Source: Cordylochernes scorpioides (taxonomy: Eukaryota > Arthropoda > Arachnida > Pseudoscorpiones > Chernetidae). From it: a stretch of DNA of 64,000 nt. The notes under the pieces are model-generated. The model was not told the DNA's origin, did not search any database, and was given only the letters and a program-made list of their open reading frames with translations. The translations under genes and the position numbers were made by a program. Position 1 is the stretch's first letter; each line of letters starts with the position of its first letter. Below, in pieces: positions 28,198 through 39,720 of this stretch. The DNA is taken from positions 3,626,981 to 3,690,980 of the forward strand of contig CP092880.1 in the NCBI GenBank assembly GCA_030710605.1, given 5' to 3'.

Positions 28198-31100
28198 CTA
28201 ACCTGGGTAACATTCCACCTTATCTCTGAAACGAACAGGGGTTCTTATTGTCCTTCCAGATCTTGACATCTTGGGGGCAGCACTGGCGGAAGGTTCTTTA
28301 TCCTCTTCAGGTGGGGCGAGTCTTGGGTCCCCAGCTACTCCAGGTGTGGTGGCTATGTCCTCTTCCTCTTTTAGTATGTAGGCTGGTTTGAGTCTATCGA
28401 TGGAAACATTTATTTCCTTTCCTTTAATTTCGATTGAAAAGTATTTGTCGGTCCTAGAAGTTACTTTGAATGGGCCCTCATAGGCAGGCTCCAATGATTT
28501 TCTCACTCTGCATGTCTTCAAGAAGACATGAGAACACGTCTCTAAGTCCTTGAAAACAAATATTTTGGGGGACGTATTGTGTCGTGTTAACTTGGGCTTG
28601 AGTGATTCCATCTGCTTTTGCAGTTTGTGGAGAAATGTCTCCGGGGTGGTTGAAATTTTAGGGGCGTCGAAAAACTCGCCTGGAAGTTTAATTGTTTTTC
28701 CATAGACCATTTGTGTCAATGAGTAGTCAGAGTCTTTTCTCAAGGCTGCTCTTAGTCCTAGCAGTACCGTGGGAATTGACTCCGTCCATTTATTTGAGTT
28801 GTGCGCCCTTATTGCTGCTTTTAGTGTTCTATGGAATCTTTCAATTTTTCCGTTACTTTGTGGGTGATATGCGGTGGTGTGCTTAAGTTTCACTCCACAT
28901 AAGGTCGCCAAGGTTTTAAACATTTCCGAAGTGAACTGCCTTCCTTGGTCGGTGATCACTTCATATGGGACTCCAAATCTGGTGATCCATCCTTCGTAAA
29001 ATGCTCTTGCTACTGTTTCGGCAGTTTCGTTTCGTATGGGTATTGCTTCAATCCAACCAGTGAAACGGTCTATGCACGTGAGGCAATAAACATATTCGTT
29101 GGAGGGTGGAAATGGGCCGATTAAGTCTATGTGAACCGTGCTGAAACGTTCATCAGGTTCTTTAAATTGCTTAATTTCTGATTTTGTATGGCGAGAAGTT
29201 TTATTTCTTTGGCATTGAATACAAGTTTGCGCCCATTCTTTTATATTTCTTTTTATGTCTGGCCATATAAATCTCGATGTCATGTCTTTCACAGATGTTT
29301 TAATTCCAGGGTGTGATAATCCCTGTATTTGTTGGAAAATTTTCATTCTGAATTGTTTGGGAACGAATGGTCTAATATTTTCAGTAGATGTGTCGCACCA
29401 CAAACTTTTACCAGATGGTAATGGATAGCGTTTGAATTTTAGAGATTTATTCGAATTGATAAGTTCTATAAGTTCCTTATCTTTATCTTGTTCTTTTGCT
29501 ATCTCATCATAATCGATTATCTTGGTGATGTCTTCTATTCTCGATAAGTTATCAGCAACTATGTTTTGTTCTCCTTTGATGTAGATGATATCTGTAGAGA
29601 ATTGTGAAATGTATTGTAGTTGTCTAACTTGCCACGGAGATGCCTTATCATTTCTTTGCTTGAAGGCAAAGACTAGGGGCTTATGATCAGTAAATATTTT
29701 AAATGTTCTTCCTTCCAGCATATATTTGAAATGTTTGATTGACATGTATATGCTTAGTAATTCTCGATCATAAGTACTATAATTTTTTTGACTTTCATTT
29801 AGCTTCTTCGAGAAGAATGCAATTGGCTTCCATGCTTCGTTCTTGTATTGTTGCAAAACTGCGCCTATCGCCCAATTTGAAGCATCTGTGCAAAGCGACA
29901 GAGGTAGTTCTGAATTGGGATAGCTTAACAGTGTTGCTTTTACTAGGTTATTCTTGCATTTATTGAATATTTCTTTTGCTTCTTCGGTCCAATTAATTAA
30001 TCTTTTATCTTTCTTTTTTGAACCTTTGAGGTAATCGTGCAAAATGGATTGTGTTTCCGCAGCATCTTTCAAAAATGGACGGTAGAAATTTAACATGCCT
30101 AAAAAGGCTCGTAATTCCTGAATCGTAGTTGGCAATTTATATTCTTGGATAACTTTTACGCGTTCTGGAAGTGGGCTAAATCCTTCAGGCGTAATTAAAT
30201 AACCCAAGAATTCTATTTCTTTAACTCCAAAGACAGATTTTTCCATATTTATTCTCAATCCGTATTTGCTAAATCTTCCAAATACTATCTTCAGATGGTT
30301 TTGGTGTTCCTCTTCTGACTCGGAAGCTATTAGGATATCATCTAGATATGGGAATGTAAAATAAAGGTCTTGGAGAGTTTGGTGGATGCATCTCTGGAAT
30401 GTTGATGGTGCATTCCTTAGTCCAAAGCTCATAACATTAAATTCAAACAATCCAAAAGGTGTGGTAATAGCAGTTTTTGGCTTATCTTCTTCGGCTATTG
30501 GAATTTGAAAATATGCCTTAAAAAGATCGACCTTTGAAAATATTTTATTTTTGTTCAGTATGTGACTAAAATCGTTTAATCTCGGAATTGGGTATCTATC
30601 TGGAACTGTACAGTCATTTAACCTTCTGTAATCACCACAAGGTCTAAACGTCCCATTTTTCTTCAAGACCATGTGCAGTGGACTTGACCATTGTGAACTT
30701 GATCGGCGGATTATATCATTATTAAGCATGAACTGGAATTCCTCTTTTGCTAATTTCAGTGTCATTGGGTCCAATGGTCTTTGTTTCGAGAAAACTGGTT
30801 GTCCCTTTGTAATAATGTGATGTTCGACGTCATGTTTGACTTTATTTATTAAAAAATTGGGCTTAGTTATTTCGGGGAACTGTGCCAATATATTGTAATA
30901 TTTTTCGTTCTTGTTTATGGTGCTGGTGATACTTGTGCTGTCGATGGACATGACATCACCTCGAATTGAGAGGTTAGTTATGCCATCAATTAGCCTTTTA
31001 TTGCTAATGTCAAGTATCAACTTGAAATTATTTAAAAAGTCAGCTCCAATAATTCCTTTGTTCACTTTGGCGATGATGAAACACCACTGAAAGGATCGCC

Positions 31101-31320
31101 TTAGGCCCAAATCTATTTTGATCACCTTAGTGCCAAATATTACTATTTTGGAACCATTTGCAGCATATAGCAAGAGTTCGTTGCTTGGCACATCCTTATC
31201 AGTTGGCGGAATTACGCTGACGTCAGCACCGCTGTCTATCAGGAACTGCAGACCCGTTTCTTTGTCCTTAACAAATAGACGATGTTTGCGACTATCCTGT
31301 ATTTGGTCAGCAACAAAACT
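28198..31320 (-). CDS. pol: Pol polyprotein (protease, RT, RNase H, integrase)
   Basis: From the first internal ATG (31191) there are 997 codons. The frame extends upstream to about 31320 and includes the protease active site [14 protein letters not shown]. Counting from that ATG: RT begins near 125 with YLDD at 282-285; RNase H has TDAS at 435-438 and TDHKPL at 501; the integrase zinc module is around 627-660 (HPG..CIQCQ), with catalytic Asp 689, Asp 748 and Glu 784. It is in a different frame from gag and overlaps or abuts its end at 31326, so expression by ribosomal frameshifting is likely. All catalytic residues are present, and the copy may be competent. Confidence 0.92.
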   Translation of the reverse strand, partial: SFVADQIQDSRKHRLFVKDKETGLQFLIDSGADVSVIPPTDKDVPSNELLLYAANGSKIVIFGTKVIKIDLGLRRSFQWCFIIAKVNKGIIGADFLNNFKLILDISNKRLIDGITNLSIRGDVMSIDSTSITSTINKNEKYYNILAQFPEITKPNFLINKVKHDVEHHIITKGQPVFSKQRPLDPMTLKLAKEEFQFMLNNDIIRRSSSQWSSPLHMVLKKNGTFRPCGDYRRLNDCTVPDRYPIPRLNDFSHILNKNKIFSKVDLFKAYFQIPIAEEDKPKTAITTPFGLFEFNVMSFGLRNAPSTFQRCIHQTLQDLYFTFPYLDDILIASESEEEHQNHLKIVFGRFSKYGLRINMEKSVFGVKEIEFLGYLITPEGFSPLPERVKVIQEYKLPTTIQELRAFLGMLNFYRPFLKDAAETQSILHDYLKGSKKKDKRLINWTEEAKEIFNKCKNNLVKATLLSYPNSELPLSLCTDASNWAIGAVLQQYKNEAWKPIAFFSKKLNESQKNYSTYDRELLSIYMSIKHFKYMLEGRTFKIFTDHKPLVFAFKQRNDKASPWQVRQLQYISQFSTDIIYIKGEQNIVADNLSRIEDITKIIDYDEIAKEQDKDKELIELINSNKSLKFKRYPLPSGKSLWCDTSTENIRPFVPKQFRMKIFQQIQGLSHPGIKTSVKDMTSRFIWPDIKRNIKEWAQTCIQCQRNKTSRHTKSEIKQFKEPDERFSTVHIDLIGPFPPSNEYVYCLTCIDRFTGWIEAIPIRNETAETVARAFYEGWITRFGVPYEVITDQGRQFTSEMFKTLATLCGVKLKHTTAYHPQSNGKIERFHRTLKAAIRAHNSNKWTESIPTVLLGLRAALRKDSDYSLTQMVYGKTIKLPGEFFDAPKISTTPETFLHKLQKQMESLKPKLTRHNTSPKIFVFKDLETCSHVFLKTCRVRKSLEPAYEGPFKVTSRTDKYFSIEIKGKEINVSIDRLKPAYILKEEEDIATTPGVAGDPRLAPPEEDKEPSASAAPKMSRSGRTIRTPVRFRDKVECYPG

Positions 31321-31325
31321 AGTCG

Positions 31326-32168
31326 CTAGTTTTGCCGCTGGTTCCCGTTTCCCGACTCCTTCCAGCTACATGGAGGCTTGCACTTGTTTGGTAAACATTT
31401 GGCGCCAAAACGGAAGTGGTAAAAGCAATATTTACCATCAGGGTTGAAGCGTTTCCGAGAATTGCTTCGTGGTCTTGAATAGGTCCTATTTTCAGATCGA
31501 GATCTCGACCTCAATTCAGACACCTGTTTTTCGAGGTCTTCCATTTTAGCGAGCAACTGTTCCATTGGGGATGAGGCTTCCTTCACCTGGTATAGTTCCT
31601 TTGAGGGATTTATTTCATTTATCTTATCAGCCATTATGGCCAACTTGCTTATATCCTCGTCGCTTACTATTAAGATGTTTTTGATTGAGACTGGCAATTT
31701 GTCCAGCCATAAGGTTTTAATCAAATTTTCAGGAACATCTAGGGTAGCGAGGGATCTTAATTTTTGTAGTAATTGGCTTGGCTTCATGTCTCCTAGGTTA
31801 ATACCGGAAATAAGTTGTTTTATTCTCTGACCTTCACTTTGTCTGAACGATTCTAGCAGCCGCAACTTAGAGTCAGAGTATTTAGTGTCGCTTCTGCTAT
31901 TTATTATATCCCAAATACTTTCCATGTATTTCGGTTCTAGCTGGGAGATCAAATAATTGAACTTCGTTTCTTCCTGAACAAGGCCATTTATTTTAAACTG
32001 AGCTTCAACCTGATGAAACCATAATTCGGGCTTTTCAACCCAGAAAGGTGGGATCTTAATGCTGACTTTGCATAATTCTGTAGCAATTTCGCTAGGCTTA
32101 TTTTCTGATTCCATTTTTTTGTTAAAATAATATTTTGATAAGGAAAATCTAATTAAAGTAATAGGCAA
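31326..32168 (-). CDS. gag: Gag of the CsRn1-like element (CHCC type)
   Basis: 280 codons as an open frame; the likely start is the ATG at about 32114 ([19 protein letters not shown]). The middle is capsid-like ([21 protein letters not shown], then [14 protein letters not shown]). Near the end, [21 protein letters not shown] gives the Cys-His-Cys-Cys pattern that replaces the usual CCHC knuckle in CsRn1-clade elements. It forms the particle and is followed by pol on the same strand. Confidence 0.88.
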   Translation of the reverse strand: MPITLIRFSLSKYYFNKKMESENKPSEIATELCKVSIKIPPFWVEKPELWFHQVEAQFKINGLVQEETKFNYLISQLEPKYMESIWDIINSRSDTKYSDSKLRLLESFRQSEGQRIKQLISGINLGDMKPSQLLQKLRSLATLDVPENLIKTLWLDKLPVSIKNILIVSDEDISKLAIMADKINEINPSKELYQVKEASSPMEQLLAKMEDLEKQVSELRSRSRSENRTYSRPRSNSRKRFNPDGKYCFYHFRFGAKCLPNKCKPPCSWKESGNGNQRQN

Positions 32169-32361
32169 AAATTTAAAAATATCAGACGAAATTATCTAAA
32201 GGTAATATTAAAAGAAAAATTAGCAATAATATAAATGGGTAATATGTAAAATAAAATCTGGATCTTGAACAGGAATCGCTAATTCAAAGTTGTTCTTTTT
32301 TTAGGCTTGGCTTACCTTCGTATTTTGGCTTTATTTGGATCACGTCCGGCTCACCAATATA

Positions 32362-32637
32362 TGTGTGGGCATTTCTTGAGGCTCAATTATTACAACTTTG
32401 AATAATTAAACAATTTATTTTTCTTCACACATATTAATTCAATATCTTATATCTAAAATGTCTTTATATACAAAGTTTGTTTACAATTCGAAGGCAACAA
32501 CATTATTGATGATGATAACAAATATTTTTTAGAAAAAGATTATAATTTCTAAACTATCAATTATAACCAAAAATAAAATATACAAATTGAATTTACATTT
32601 TCTAGAATAATTATTGGGAATGAGTGGTGTCCCTACA
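32362..32637 (-). repeat. 5' LTR of the CsRn1-like element
   Basis: 276 bp, pair of 27866-28141. It would drive minus-strand transcription. Confidence 0.93.
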
Positions 32638-32880
32638 GATACTGACAGAAGGAAAGAGTTCCACAGGAGTAGTAGTTTTCAATAAGATTTAGGGTGCTCT
32701 TCAGGCACGTCTGGTGTGTGCCCTCACCAGTGGTAAGGCTGAAGGATACTGCTAGAAGGAAAGAGTTCCACAGGAGTAGTAGTTTTCAATAAGATTTAGT
32801 ATGCACTTCGGGCAAATCTAGACTGTACCCCCACCAGTGGTAAGGCTAAAGGATACTGCCAGAAGGGAAGAATTCTACAG
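32638..32880. repeat. 107-bp tandem repeat, about 2.3 copies
   Basis: Units starting GATACTG at 32638, 32745 and 32852 share GAAAGAGTTCCACAGGAGTA and CCACCAGTGGTAAGGCT. The last bases of another unit (CCACCAGTGGTAAGGCTGAA) lie just left of the retrotransposon at 27841-27865, so the CsRn1 element landed in this array. Confidence 0.8.
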
Positions 32881-32882
32881 GA

Positions 32883-33070
32883 CTGTTAGACTCTTGGAAT
32901 GGGTATTTTAGAAGAACTATGGACATAAGCTTTGAGGACAGTAGAATTAAATACTGGGAGGGTTCACCACTGATGAGCCAGACCCTCCCTTTAATTTTTC
33001 CATTGCAATAAGGGCAGTAGAAATTGTTTAATTTCAAAAAGAATCTTACGCCTTTAAAATAGTTCGAATT
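32883..33070. repeat. One arm of a foldback element
   Basis: GACTCTTGGAATGGGTATTT to CTTACGCCTTTAAAATAGTT matches 55440-55615, the right half of a large foldback element, and the inverted sequence near 55745-55985. It lies directly upstream of the type A gene leader. Confidence 0.65.
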
Positions 33071-33262
33071 AAAATGAAATTGTTCATCTATAGGAGTGGA
33101 TTGTTGTATATTCCGTGAGATAACTGTATAGAAAAAAAACTGTATTTGTGAAATGTATTTACCTCAGTCCATTTAACTAATTCTCCAATTGAAGAAAGGT
33201 TTGCAGGATCGATAGTATGTAAGTAAAATTTGCCGTTGTTATGGCAACAACCACATGAAGAC

Positions 33263-34285
33263 ATGGAGAGTTTCAACTATGGAGAACATTTTCCTTTCTA
33301 TCTTCGCTACCCAATTTTTCTTTCTGGGATTTTACCCTTAAAACGGAAAGTTGGGACGATGTTTAAACTGCAATTCTTTGGCGTTCAGGTGATTCTGCTG
33401 ATGCTTAGAATTTGGTCGTTTATTCAACTAAGTGTAATGCCCCTCTACCTGACCTTTGTAGTTTTAACGACCATACTGAAGTACGTCGTCTTCTCTCTAA
33501 TCTGCAGTCGCTACCAAGCCATCTACAATGTCCTGAAGAGCATCTACAAGAACAAGTTCTTCATTCCTTCAAGACCAGGTGCACATTTCAGTGTTTTATT
33601 CTTCTTGAAAATAACATTATTGACACAAGCTTGTTTTAGTGCATTTTTCTTTTTGATAAAAATAGGAGAATTGGATAAATTTGAAGTTGATCTAATTCTC
33701 TTGTTTGTAGAGCATTTGCTTATCTCTTTACATATCTCTATCCATTGGTCGATACTCCTATGCGTTTGCATCTCTTTCAAGGATATCAACTCCCAAGCCT
33801 TACGATCGAATACCTCATCAGAGTGGAGCCAGATTGGAAGAATGTTCCAGACTATGGTGTCAACTGTAGATAACCTAAATAACATCTACAGTTTGCCTCC
33901 ATTGCTGATTCTGGTGAACCAAGTGTGGCATTGCTTTGCCTACCTTATATGGATTTTTAAATATGATTCTATTAGTTTAGTACAGAATGGCTCTTTAAGC
34001 TTTTTATTATTTTGTGCAGTTTTGGCTTACTCTGTGATGAGCCAGGGAGAGGCTGTAAGGAAGGAATCAGCTCGATATTTCACCATAGACAGACCTGCCC
34101 AGTGTCCTGACATGCAGCATGTCTACCTGGCCCTGCGAGTTTCATGTAACCAAGGTGTTGTACCCATGGTAGGCCACTTTCTGCCTCTCACAATGGGAAC
34201 GTTCTTCATGCTGATCTGTTTTGTATCCTCTTACACCTTTGTGCTTTCGAATCTTGACCTGGGAAAATCTTTCTTTTACCGTTGA
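33263..34285 (+). CDS. Gustatory-receptor-like 7TM protein, type A (intact)
   Basis: 340 codons, single exon, start MESFNYGEHFPFYL, end DLGKSFFYR. It has the same seven-helix layout and loop motifs as 22203-23225. Differences include SAFFFLIKIG in TM3, SIHWSILLC in TM4 and FKYDSISLV between TM5 and TM6. No lesion. The open frame extends 11 codons upstream to a TTG, but the shared ATG is the sensible start. The leader (33071-33262) resembles those of the type B genes, unlike the 22203 copy, so its promoter is of the B kind. Its type B neighbour starts 446 bp downstream. Confidence 0.75.
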   Translation: MESFNYGEHFPFYLRYPIFLSGILPLKRKVGTMFKLQFFGVQVILLMLRIWSFIQLSVMPLYLTFVVLTTILKYVVFSLICSRYQAIYNVLKSIYKNKFFIPSRPGAHFSVLFFLKITLLTQACFSAFFFLIKIGELDKFEVDLILLFVEHLLISLHISIHWSILLCVCISFKDINSQALRSNTSSEWSQIGRMFQTMVSTVDNLNNIYSLPPLLILVNQVWHCFAYLIWIFKYDSISLVQNGSLSFLLFCAVLAYSVMSQGEAVRKESARYFTIDRPAQCPDMQHVYLALRVSCNQGVVPMVGHFLPLTMGTFFMLICFVSSYTFVLSNLDLGKSFFYR

Positions 34286-34731
34286 CCTCCTTTACTGATG
34301 GCGATAATTTGTAAAGAATATTTAATCTTCTTTATCGCCTAATATTTCTATTTAAATTATATTATTTGAATTATCTTCAATTGTTTCTCAATCACACAAC
34401 AACATAGCCAAAGCTGCGAGTAAAAGTGTTGTTTGCTTGGTCATCCTTGACATGGTGCGGGGCAACAATTTGATATCCCCATTTAGTTTCAATTGTGTCA
34501 TGCCAAATGAGACAATAGAATTCAACATAATTGAATAGATTAAAATGAAATTGCTCATCTATAGGAGTGGATTGTTGTATATTCCATGAGATAACTGTAT
34601 AGAAAAAACTGTATTTGTGAAATGTATTTACCTCAGTCCATTTAATTAATTCTCCAATTGAAGAAAGGTTTGCAGGATCGATAGTATGTAAATAATATTT
34701 GATGTTGTTATGGCAACAACCATATGAAGAC
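34286..34731. promoter_or_regulatory. 446-bp A-B intergenic region (second pair)
   Basis: Same length and landmarks as 23226-23671. A minus-strand open frame across it (34392-34745) follows from sequence conservation and is not called. Confidence 0.5.
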
Positions 34732-35753
34732 ATGGAGAACTTCAACTATGGAGAACATTTTCCTTTCTACCTTCGCTACTCAATTTTTCTTTCCGGGATT
34801 TTCCCATTGAAACGGGAAGTTGGGACAATTTTTAAACTGCGATTTTTAGGCGTACAGCTGTTTCTGCTGACGCTTAGAATCTGGTCGTTTATTCAACTGA
34901 GTGCAATGCCCCTCTACCTGCTCTTTTTAGTTCCGAACACCGCCCTGAAATATGCCGTCTTCTCACTCATCTACAGCCGCTACCAAGCCATCTACAATAT
35001 CCTAAAGACCATCTATACAAGCAAGTGTTTCACTCCTACAACACCAGGTGCACATTTCTGTGTTTTTTTTTCCTTAAAGTAATATTGCTCACAACATCTT
35101 GTTTTTGCGAATTTTTATATTTGATAGAAATGGGATATTTGAATGAATTTGGAGTTGATATAATTCTCTTTTTTGTAGAGCAACTACTTATCTATTTACA
35201 TCTTTGTATCTATTGCTTAATCCTCTTCTGTGTTTACATATCTTTCAGAAACATCAACACTCAAGCCTTAAAAGCGAATACCTCATCAGAGTGGAACCAG
35301 ATTGGAAGAATGTTTCAGACTATGGTGTCAACTGTAGATAACCTAAATGACATCTACAGTTTGCCTCTATTGCTGATTCTGGTGAATCAAGTGTGGCATT
35401 TCTTCATCTACCTTATCTGGATCTTTGGCGAGGACTCGGTAACTATATTACTGAGAGGATTTTTAATGTTTCTATCCTTCTGGGCAATTTTGGCTTACTC
35501 TGTGATGAGCCAGGGAGAGGCTGTAAGGAAGGAATCAGCTCGATATTTCACCATAGACAGACCTGCCCAGTGTCCTGACATGCAGCATGTCTACCTGGCT
35601 CTACGAATTTCATGTAACCAAGGTGTTGTACCCATGGTAGGTCACTTTCTACCTCTCACCCTGGGGACTTTCTTTATGATTGTCTGTTTTGTATCTTCCT
35701 ATGTCTTTGTGCTTTCGAATCTCAATCTGGGAAATACTTTTTTTCACCATTGA
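34732..35753 (+). pseudogene. Gustatory-receptor-like gene, type B, homopolymer deletion
   Basis: Open from ATG 34732 (MENFNYGEHFPFYL) to TM3. There, at 35061-35071, it reads a run of nine T before CC, where the sister copies have TTTTCTTTTTCC, one base longer. The first frame ends at 35082, and the rest (TM3-TM7, ending NTFFHH) is open in the next frame to 35753. Total 1022 bases. A lesion inside a T-run is a candidate assembly or sequencing error, so functional status needs checking. Confidence 0.75.
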
Positions 35754-35845
35754 ATTTTAATATTTCGAAAAGAAAGATATTATATGTGTCTGTACTTGCC
35801 TTTTTGCTTCAAGCTATTTGTATATGTATAATGCGGCTTTTGATT

Positions 35846-36003
35846 GTAGAATGACATTTGAAAAATATCCCGCATGTGTTTCTTTTGAGCGAAAAATCGA
35901 AATTTATTTCAAAGAGAAATAACGACTATTTAACTCCTTGAAATAAATTTCGATTTTTCGTTCAAAAGAAACACATGCGTGTTAATTTTCAAATGTCGGT
36001 CCA
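35846..36003. repeat. Foldback element, short form (third copy)
   Basis: Same arms as 578-735, with core AAACACATGCGTG. Confidence 0.75.
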
Positions 36004-36605
36004 TTTGTATATGTATTTATTGCACTTTCTAAAAGATTATTTTTAAGTTCCAATATAGCTATTTGAATTATATAGTCTAAAAATATTCAACGTATTTAAA
36101 CCAAATCAAGCCGTGGATAAATTTACTGTAAAACACCCATTTGAGCGCAATGTTAGTTTAAGATCATTTCCAATACTTTAGAACAAGCCCATGAGGGCCT
36201 GAACCCAGAATGGCTTTCTTTGATTATTTTTTTCCAATTGTATATACAGCCTTCAAGGTGTTTCATCAAAAATGCTCACATGGTATTAAATTGAATATAT
36301 TAATGAGCTAAAATGGCAAAATAATTTCCACCTAAAATCTAAATTTATTTTATTTTTTTGTTTTATATATAGATATGGGTGGGATTTCTCAAAATATCCT
36401 ATTTTCAATGAAGCACGAATTAACGTAAACAGAAAATATTCTTTTTGCCTTTTTATTGAGTTACATTGGACTAAGCGTTTGTATTATATATGAAAACAGC
36501 AATCACTTGTGCTGAAAAGTCTTAATCACTTTTCAGAAAAGTGCAGTACATTTTGACACATAAATTAGGAAGTTTTGACTTATAGCCCAACCTAAATAAA
36601 TTTTC

Positions 36606-36671
36606 ATATTGTCACAGCCAAAAAAGACTCATGAAAATATTTTCATGAGTCTTTGTCGGCTGTGACAATAT
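36606..36671. repeat. Hairpin with about 30-bp arms
   Basis: ATATTGTCACAGCC..GACTCATGAAAAT is mirrored by ATTTTCATGAGTC..GGCTGTGACAATAT with almost no loop. Found only in this copy of the block, so a recent small insertion. Confidence 0.75.
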
Positions 36672-37287
36672 TTGTCTCTCTCTCTCTCTGATGATTTTAT
36701 CAATTATTTTATATATATTTATATATATTTATTCATATATTTATCATTATATGATCATATTTATTCATATTTATATTTATTCTGTATTTAACCTTATATA
36801 ATATTATATATACATTGTAATGAAGTAGTTCCAATCTCAATCTCTCTCTGATTAGAGATCGAAATTAAAATAAATCTATATTCCTATGGGCATTATGGAT
36901 TTCATTTCTTTAGATGGATGAGGAAATGCTATCATCACTAACTGGTTTGTTGCTTCTCTCCAGGACAAAAAATTACACAACAATTTACTTTCAAAGAAAA
37001 GTCTATTGTAGAAATATATAACTCATTTTTTTTTTATTTGTAGAATTCTTCTTACTAACTGATTCATATGTTCAATATATAGCTCATAATAAAAAATAGT
37101 ATTTGTTTGTTTCTCTTGGGTGGTTCAATGCTTCTTTTCACATTATTTAAGACTATGCTGATATCTAAAGCATTATCTTTCCCGAAGGCTTCTTAATGGG
37201 ATTATGATAGTGATAAGAAGCCTAAGATAATTTACCTATCATGTGATCTGTAGGATAAAACTACCTGCAAGTCTACCTACTGTGTGA

Positions 37288-37710
37288 TTGCCTTTAATCA
37301 TAGGGTTTACTGCTGATGCCAGGACAAACTTTGCCTCGAAACTCTTTGGGCCACTGTTATTACTTGGGAATATCTATAACATTAGGAAAATCAAAATATT
37401 CCCGAAATGCGATACCCAACCAGCCAGTCCTGAACATCTATTGAACTGTATCAAATCCTCCAAAAAAGACCTCTGGGAAAACCCCAGGACTATGTCTTTG
37501 TTATATACAAATTTATTCGATGGGATAAAAATGATTACTTCTGTAGCTGTGAAAATATGCAAAGTATTTCATTTTTCTGCCCTCCAATTGATGAATGCTC
37601 TGAATATTTATCAACAGCACCTGAACGGATCATTTCTGCGAGATAAGGATAGATTTATTCGTATGTATAGTGATAATGGAGATATTTTAAATGACTTGAG
37701 GAATAAGTAA
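37288..37710 (+). pseudogene. LINE C-terminal relic (best-preserved copy)
   Basis: A 140-codon open frame contains TADARTNFASKLFGPLLLLG and FPKCDTQPASPEHLLNC, a Cys/His tail of the kind that ends some arthropod LINE or RNase-H-bearing elements, then SSKKDLWENPRTMSLLYTNL. The frame starts at a late internal codon and the upstream part is absent. Related copies are at 12390, 13440 and 26380. Function none expected. Confidence 0.5.
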
Positions 37711-38216
37711 CAACGACATATCTTGCTTTGCGACATCACTGCTAACACATAAAGATACCAAAACTCTTATTTTTCTTCCTCGACAATTGTGATGTAGCGC
37801 TATTTCCAGTATATTTGAAATGGTGTCAGAAACTTTAGCATTTTTCTAGCTCATCTAGAGAGATTAATTTATCCAATGTCTACTGGGTGTCTACATATAA
37901 GGTCATAACAGGGAAGCTTCATCAAGGACATTGAGCGCACGGAAGCTGAGCAATAGCATAATGTGGAGTTATGACTTCGAACCACAGGAAGTGTTTCGGA
38001 GGACGACAGATTAGATATTTTATGAGAGTTTGCAGAGAAAATGCGAAAACTAGGTCCTGCGTGTATGAAGACAGGGATCAAGTCTGTATATGCCTATTGG
38101 CCATACATAGCTGAGCAGTTCTACCTCTTTTTGGAACTCCCGATTATTTTCAGTAACCATAAAACGAGTGAAACGATCGCATTACAATATTTCTATGTTT
38201 ATTAAGATTATATTCC

Positions 38217-39720
38217 AACATCCTGCAACTGGCTTCTCTCTGCCTCTCTGTTTGCACTTTCACCTTCAACAAGCAGTTTTATAAACAGACCAGAGGAACC
38301 CCTATGGGTAGTCCCCTATCATCAATCATCTCTGAAATAGTCATGGGTTCTTTGGACACGTGGATCAATCAAGCCCTCCCTTCCGATATTTACTATTGGA
38401 GGAGATATGTAGACGATATCTTTTGCATTATTAAAACAGACAGCCTTCGACTCACACACAGCACCTTGCACGATTTCAACCCCCACATTAGGTTTACATA
38501 CGAAGCAGAAATTGATTCTGTTTTACCTTTCCTAGACATCCTTATTATTCGCACCCCACAGTCTTTTCACACCTCTGTTTTTCATAAGAAGCATATCCCT
38601 CCCCATTATACGCATTTCTCCTCCAATAGTCCCATCTCCTTTAAAATTAATACAGTCAGGACCTTAACTAAAAGAATTTTTACCCATTGTTCTTTACCCA
38701 TTTTTAAAACAATAGAAAGATCTAGAATCCATTCCTTATTAACAACCGCTGGTTATCCCATAGATTTTATAGAAAAACATACTTTTGATCCACGTGTCCA
38801 CAGAACCACTACAATTCACAGGGCCACTTGTTGGCTGCCGTTCTCCCCTGCCGCAGTATCCATTTCCAGAGTCCTACGCCCATACGGCATAAAAGTTCTC
38901 TACAATAGTCCCCCCAACTTAGCCACCATCCTTAGACATCACATCACCAAATCTGATAGACCCACCCTACCCATAAACTCTACCGGCGCAGTTTATTCCA
39001 TACAGTGCCTGGATTGCCCAACTTCTTATGTTGGAGAAACAGGAAGAACCACTGGCATCCGTATTTCAGAGCACAGACGTAACATCCGCAATAGGGATCC
39101 TAAATCCTTAATTTTCACGCATATAGCACAAACAGGCCATAGTTTTGATCTCGACCATCCTCAAGTTAAATACCGGCATATACATAACAAACATCACCGA
39201 CTCTGCCTGAAATCTATTATTTCCACACAAAACAATAGTTGTAACCGTAAAATAGACCTCCCAGACATTTACCAGATACTTTATAAATAGCTTGTCTTTC
39301 ACCCCCCCTCTTATATCCCAGGATTGTGGCAGCACTGGGTGGGACCCTCCCTTTCCCCTGCCTTGGTCTGATAGATTTTAACTTCTATATACTATTTTAT
39401 TCTTTGTTCTTTTGGTGTAGGGATGTCGCCGTTTTAATAATAACTTTACCTTAGTTTTTAGTCTCATTCAAGTTTATTGCTTATTTTTTAGTCGTCACGT
39501 TTGTATTATGTAAATTTCATTTTAAATATTTATGTTGTATTCTCTTTTTACGCTATTATCTCTGCAATATGTAAATTTATTGGTGTATATATTAGTTTTT
39601 CTCCTCTAATGGCATGTTAGTACGTTTTTACTATCCACGCCCGTTGAAGAACGTTCTGTTCGAAAGCTTGCGGTAATAAAGAAATCTACACAAGAAGCTC
39701 CTCTTTTGTTTATTATTGTT
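38217..39720 (+). mobile_element. Penelope-like retroelement, 5'-truncated
   Basis: Coding similarity starts near 38220, immediately after the receptor block ends (GATTATATTCCA). The ORF covers the RT palm, thumb and GIY-YIG endonuclease; the RT N-terminus is missing. A 3' untranslated region of about 400 bases ends in GTTGAAGAACGTTCTGTTC then GAAAGCTTGCGGTAATAAAG, the type of conserved terminus seen in Penelope elements and reminiscent of their hammerhead-like motif. Confidence 0.85.
38221..39290 (+). CDS. Penelope RT/GIY-YIG protein, N-terminally truncated
   Basis: From internal ATG 38304 there are 328 codons. The frame is open upstream to about 38221 and includes FNKQFYKQTRGTPM, the usual sequence before MGSPLS. 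The RT motif YVDD is at 35-38 counted from that ATG. The endonuclease starts GAVYSIQC (about 228) and SYVGETGRTTGIRISEHRR (241-259), the GIY-YIG signature with its Arg. These enzymes nick DNA and prime reverse transcription. The stop is at 39288-39290. The missing RT N-terminus (fingers) makes the copy dead, though the remaining frame is clean. Confidence 0.88.

Larger units (their letters stand above)
27866..32637 (-). mobile_element. Ty3/gypsy retrotransposon, CsRn1-like clade, near-intact
   Basis: 4772 bp with 276-bp LTRs (27866-28141 and 32362-32637), TG..CA ends and the target duplication GATA (27862-27865 and 32638-32641). The primer-binding site next to the right LTR, TGGTGAGCCGGACGTGAT on the minus strand, resembles the complement of tRNA-Trp (TGGTGACCCCGACGTGAT) at 16 of 18 positions. 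With the Cys-His-Cys-Cys Gag motif this points to the CsRn1 clade. The polypurine tract GGGAGGGAGTGA precedes the left LTR. Gag and Pol frames are both open. The LTRs differ at roughly six or seven places, so it is not brand new. Confidence 0.93.
35754..38216. repeat. 3' flank of type B gene, copy 3
   Basis: Collinear with copies 1 and 2. It carries the short foldback element (35846-36003) but lacks the second MITE. It adds a hairpin (36606-36671) and ends where a Penelope element is inserted. Its tail (37840-38216) matches 14360-14745. Confidence 0.8.

Noticed and set aside
34392-34745. 117-codon minus-strand frame upstream of and overlapping a receptor start, with relatives at 33088-33276 and 56011-56199
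   Set aside because: It is antisense to the conserved receptor leader. Relatives are cut at different points and no protein family is recognisable, so conservation is explained by duplication.
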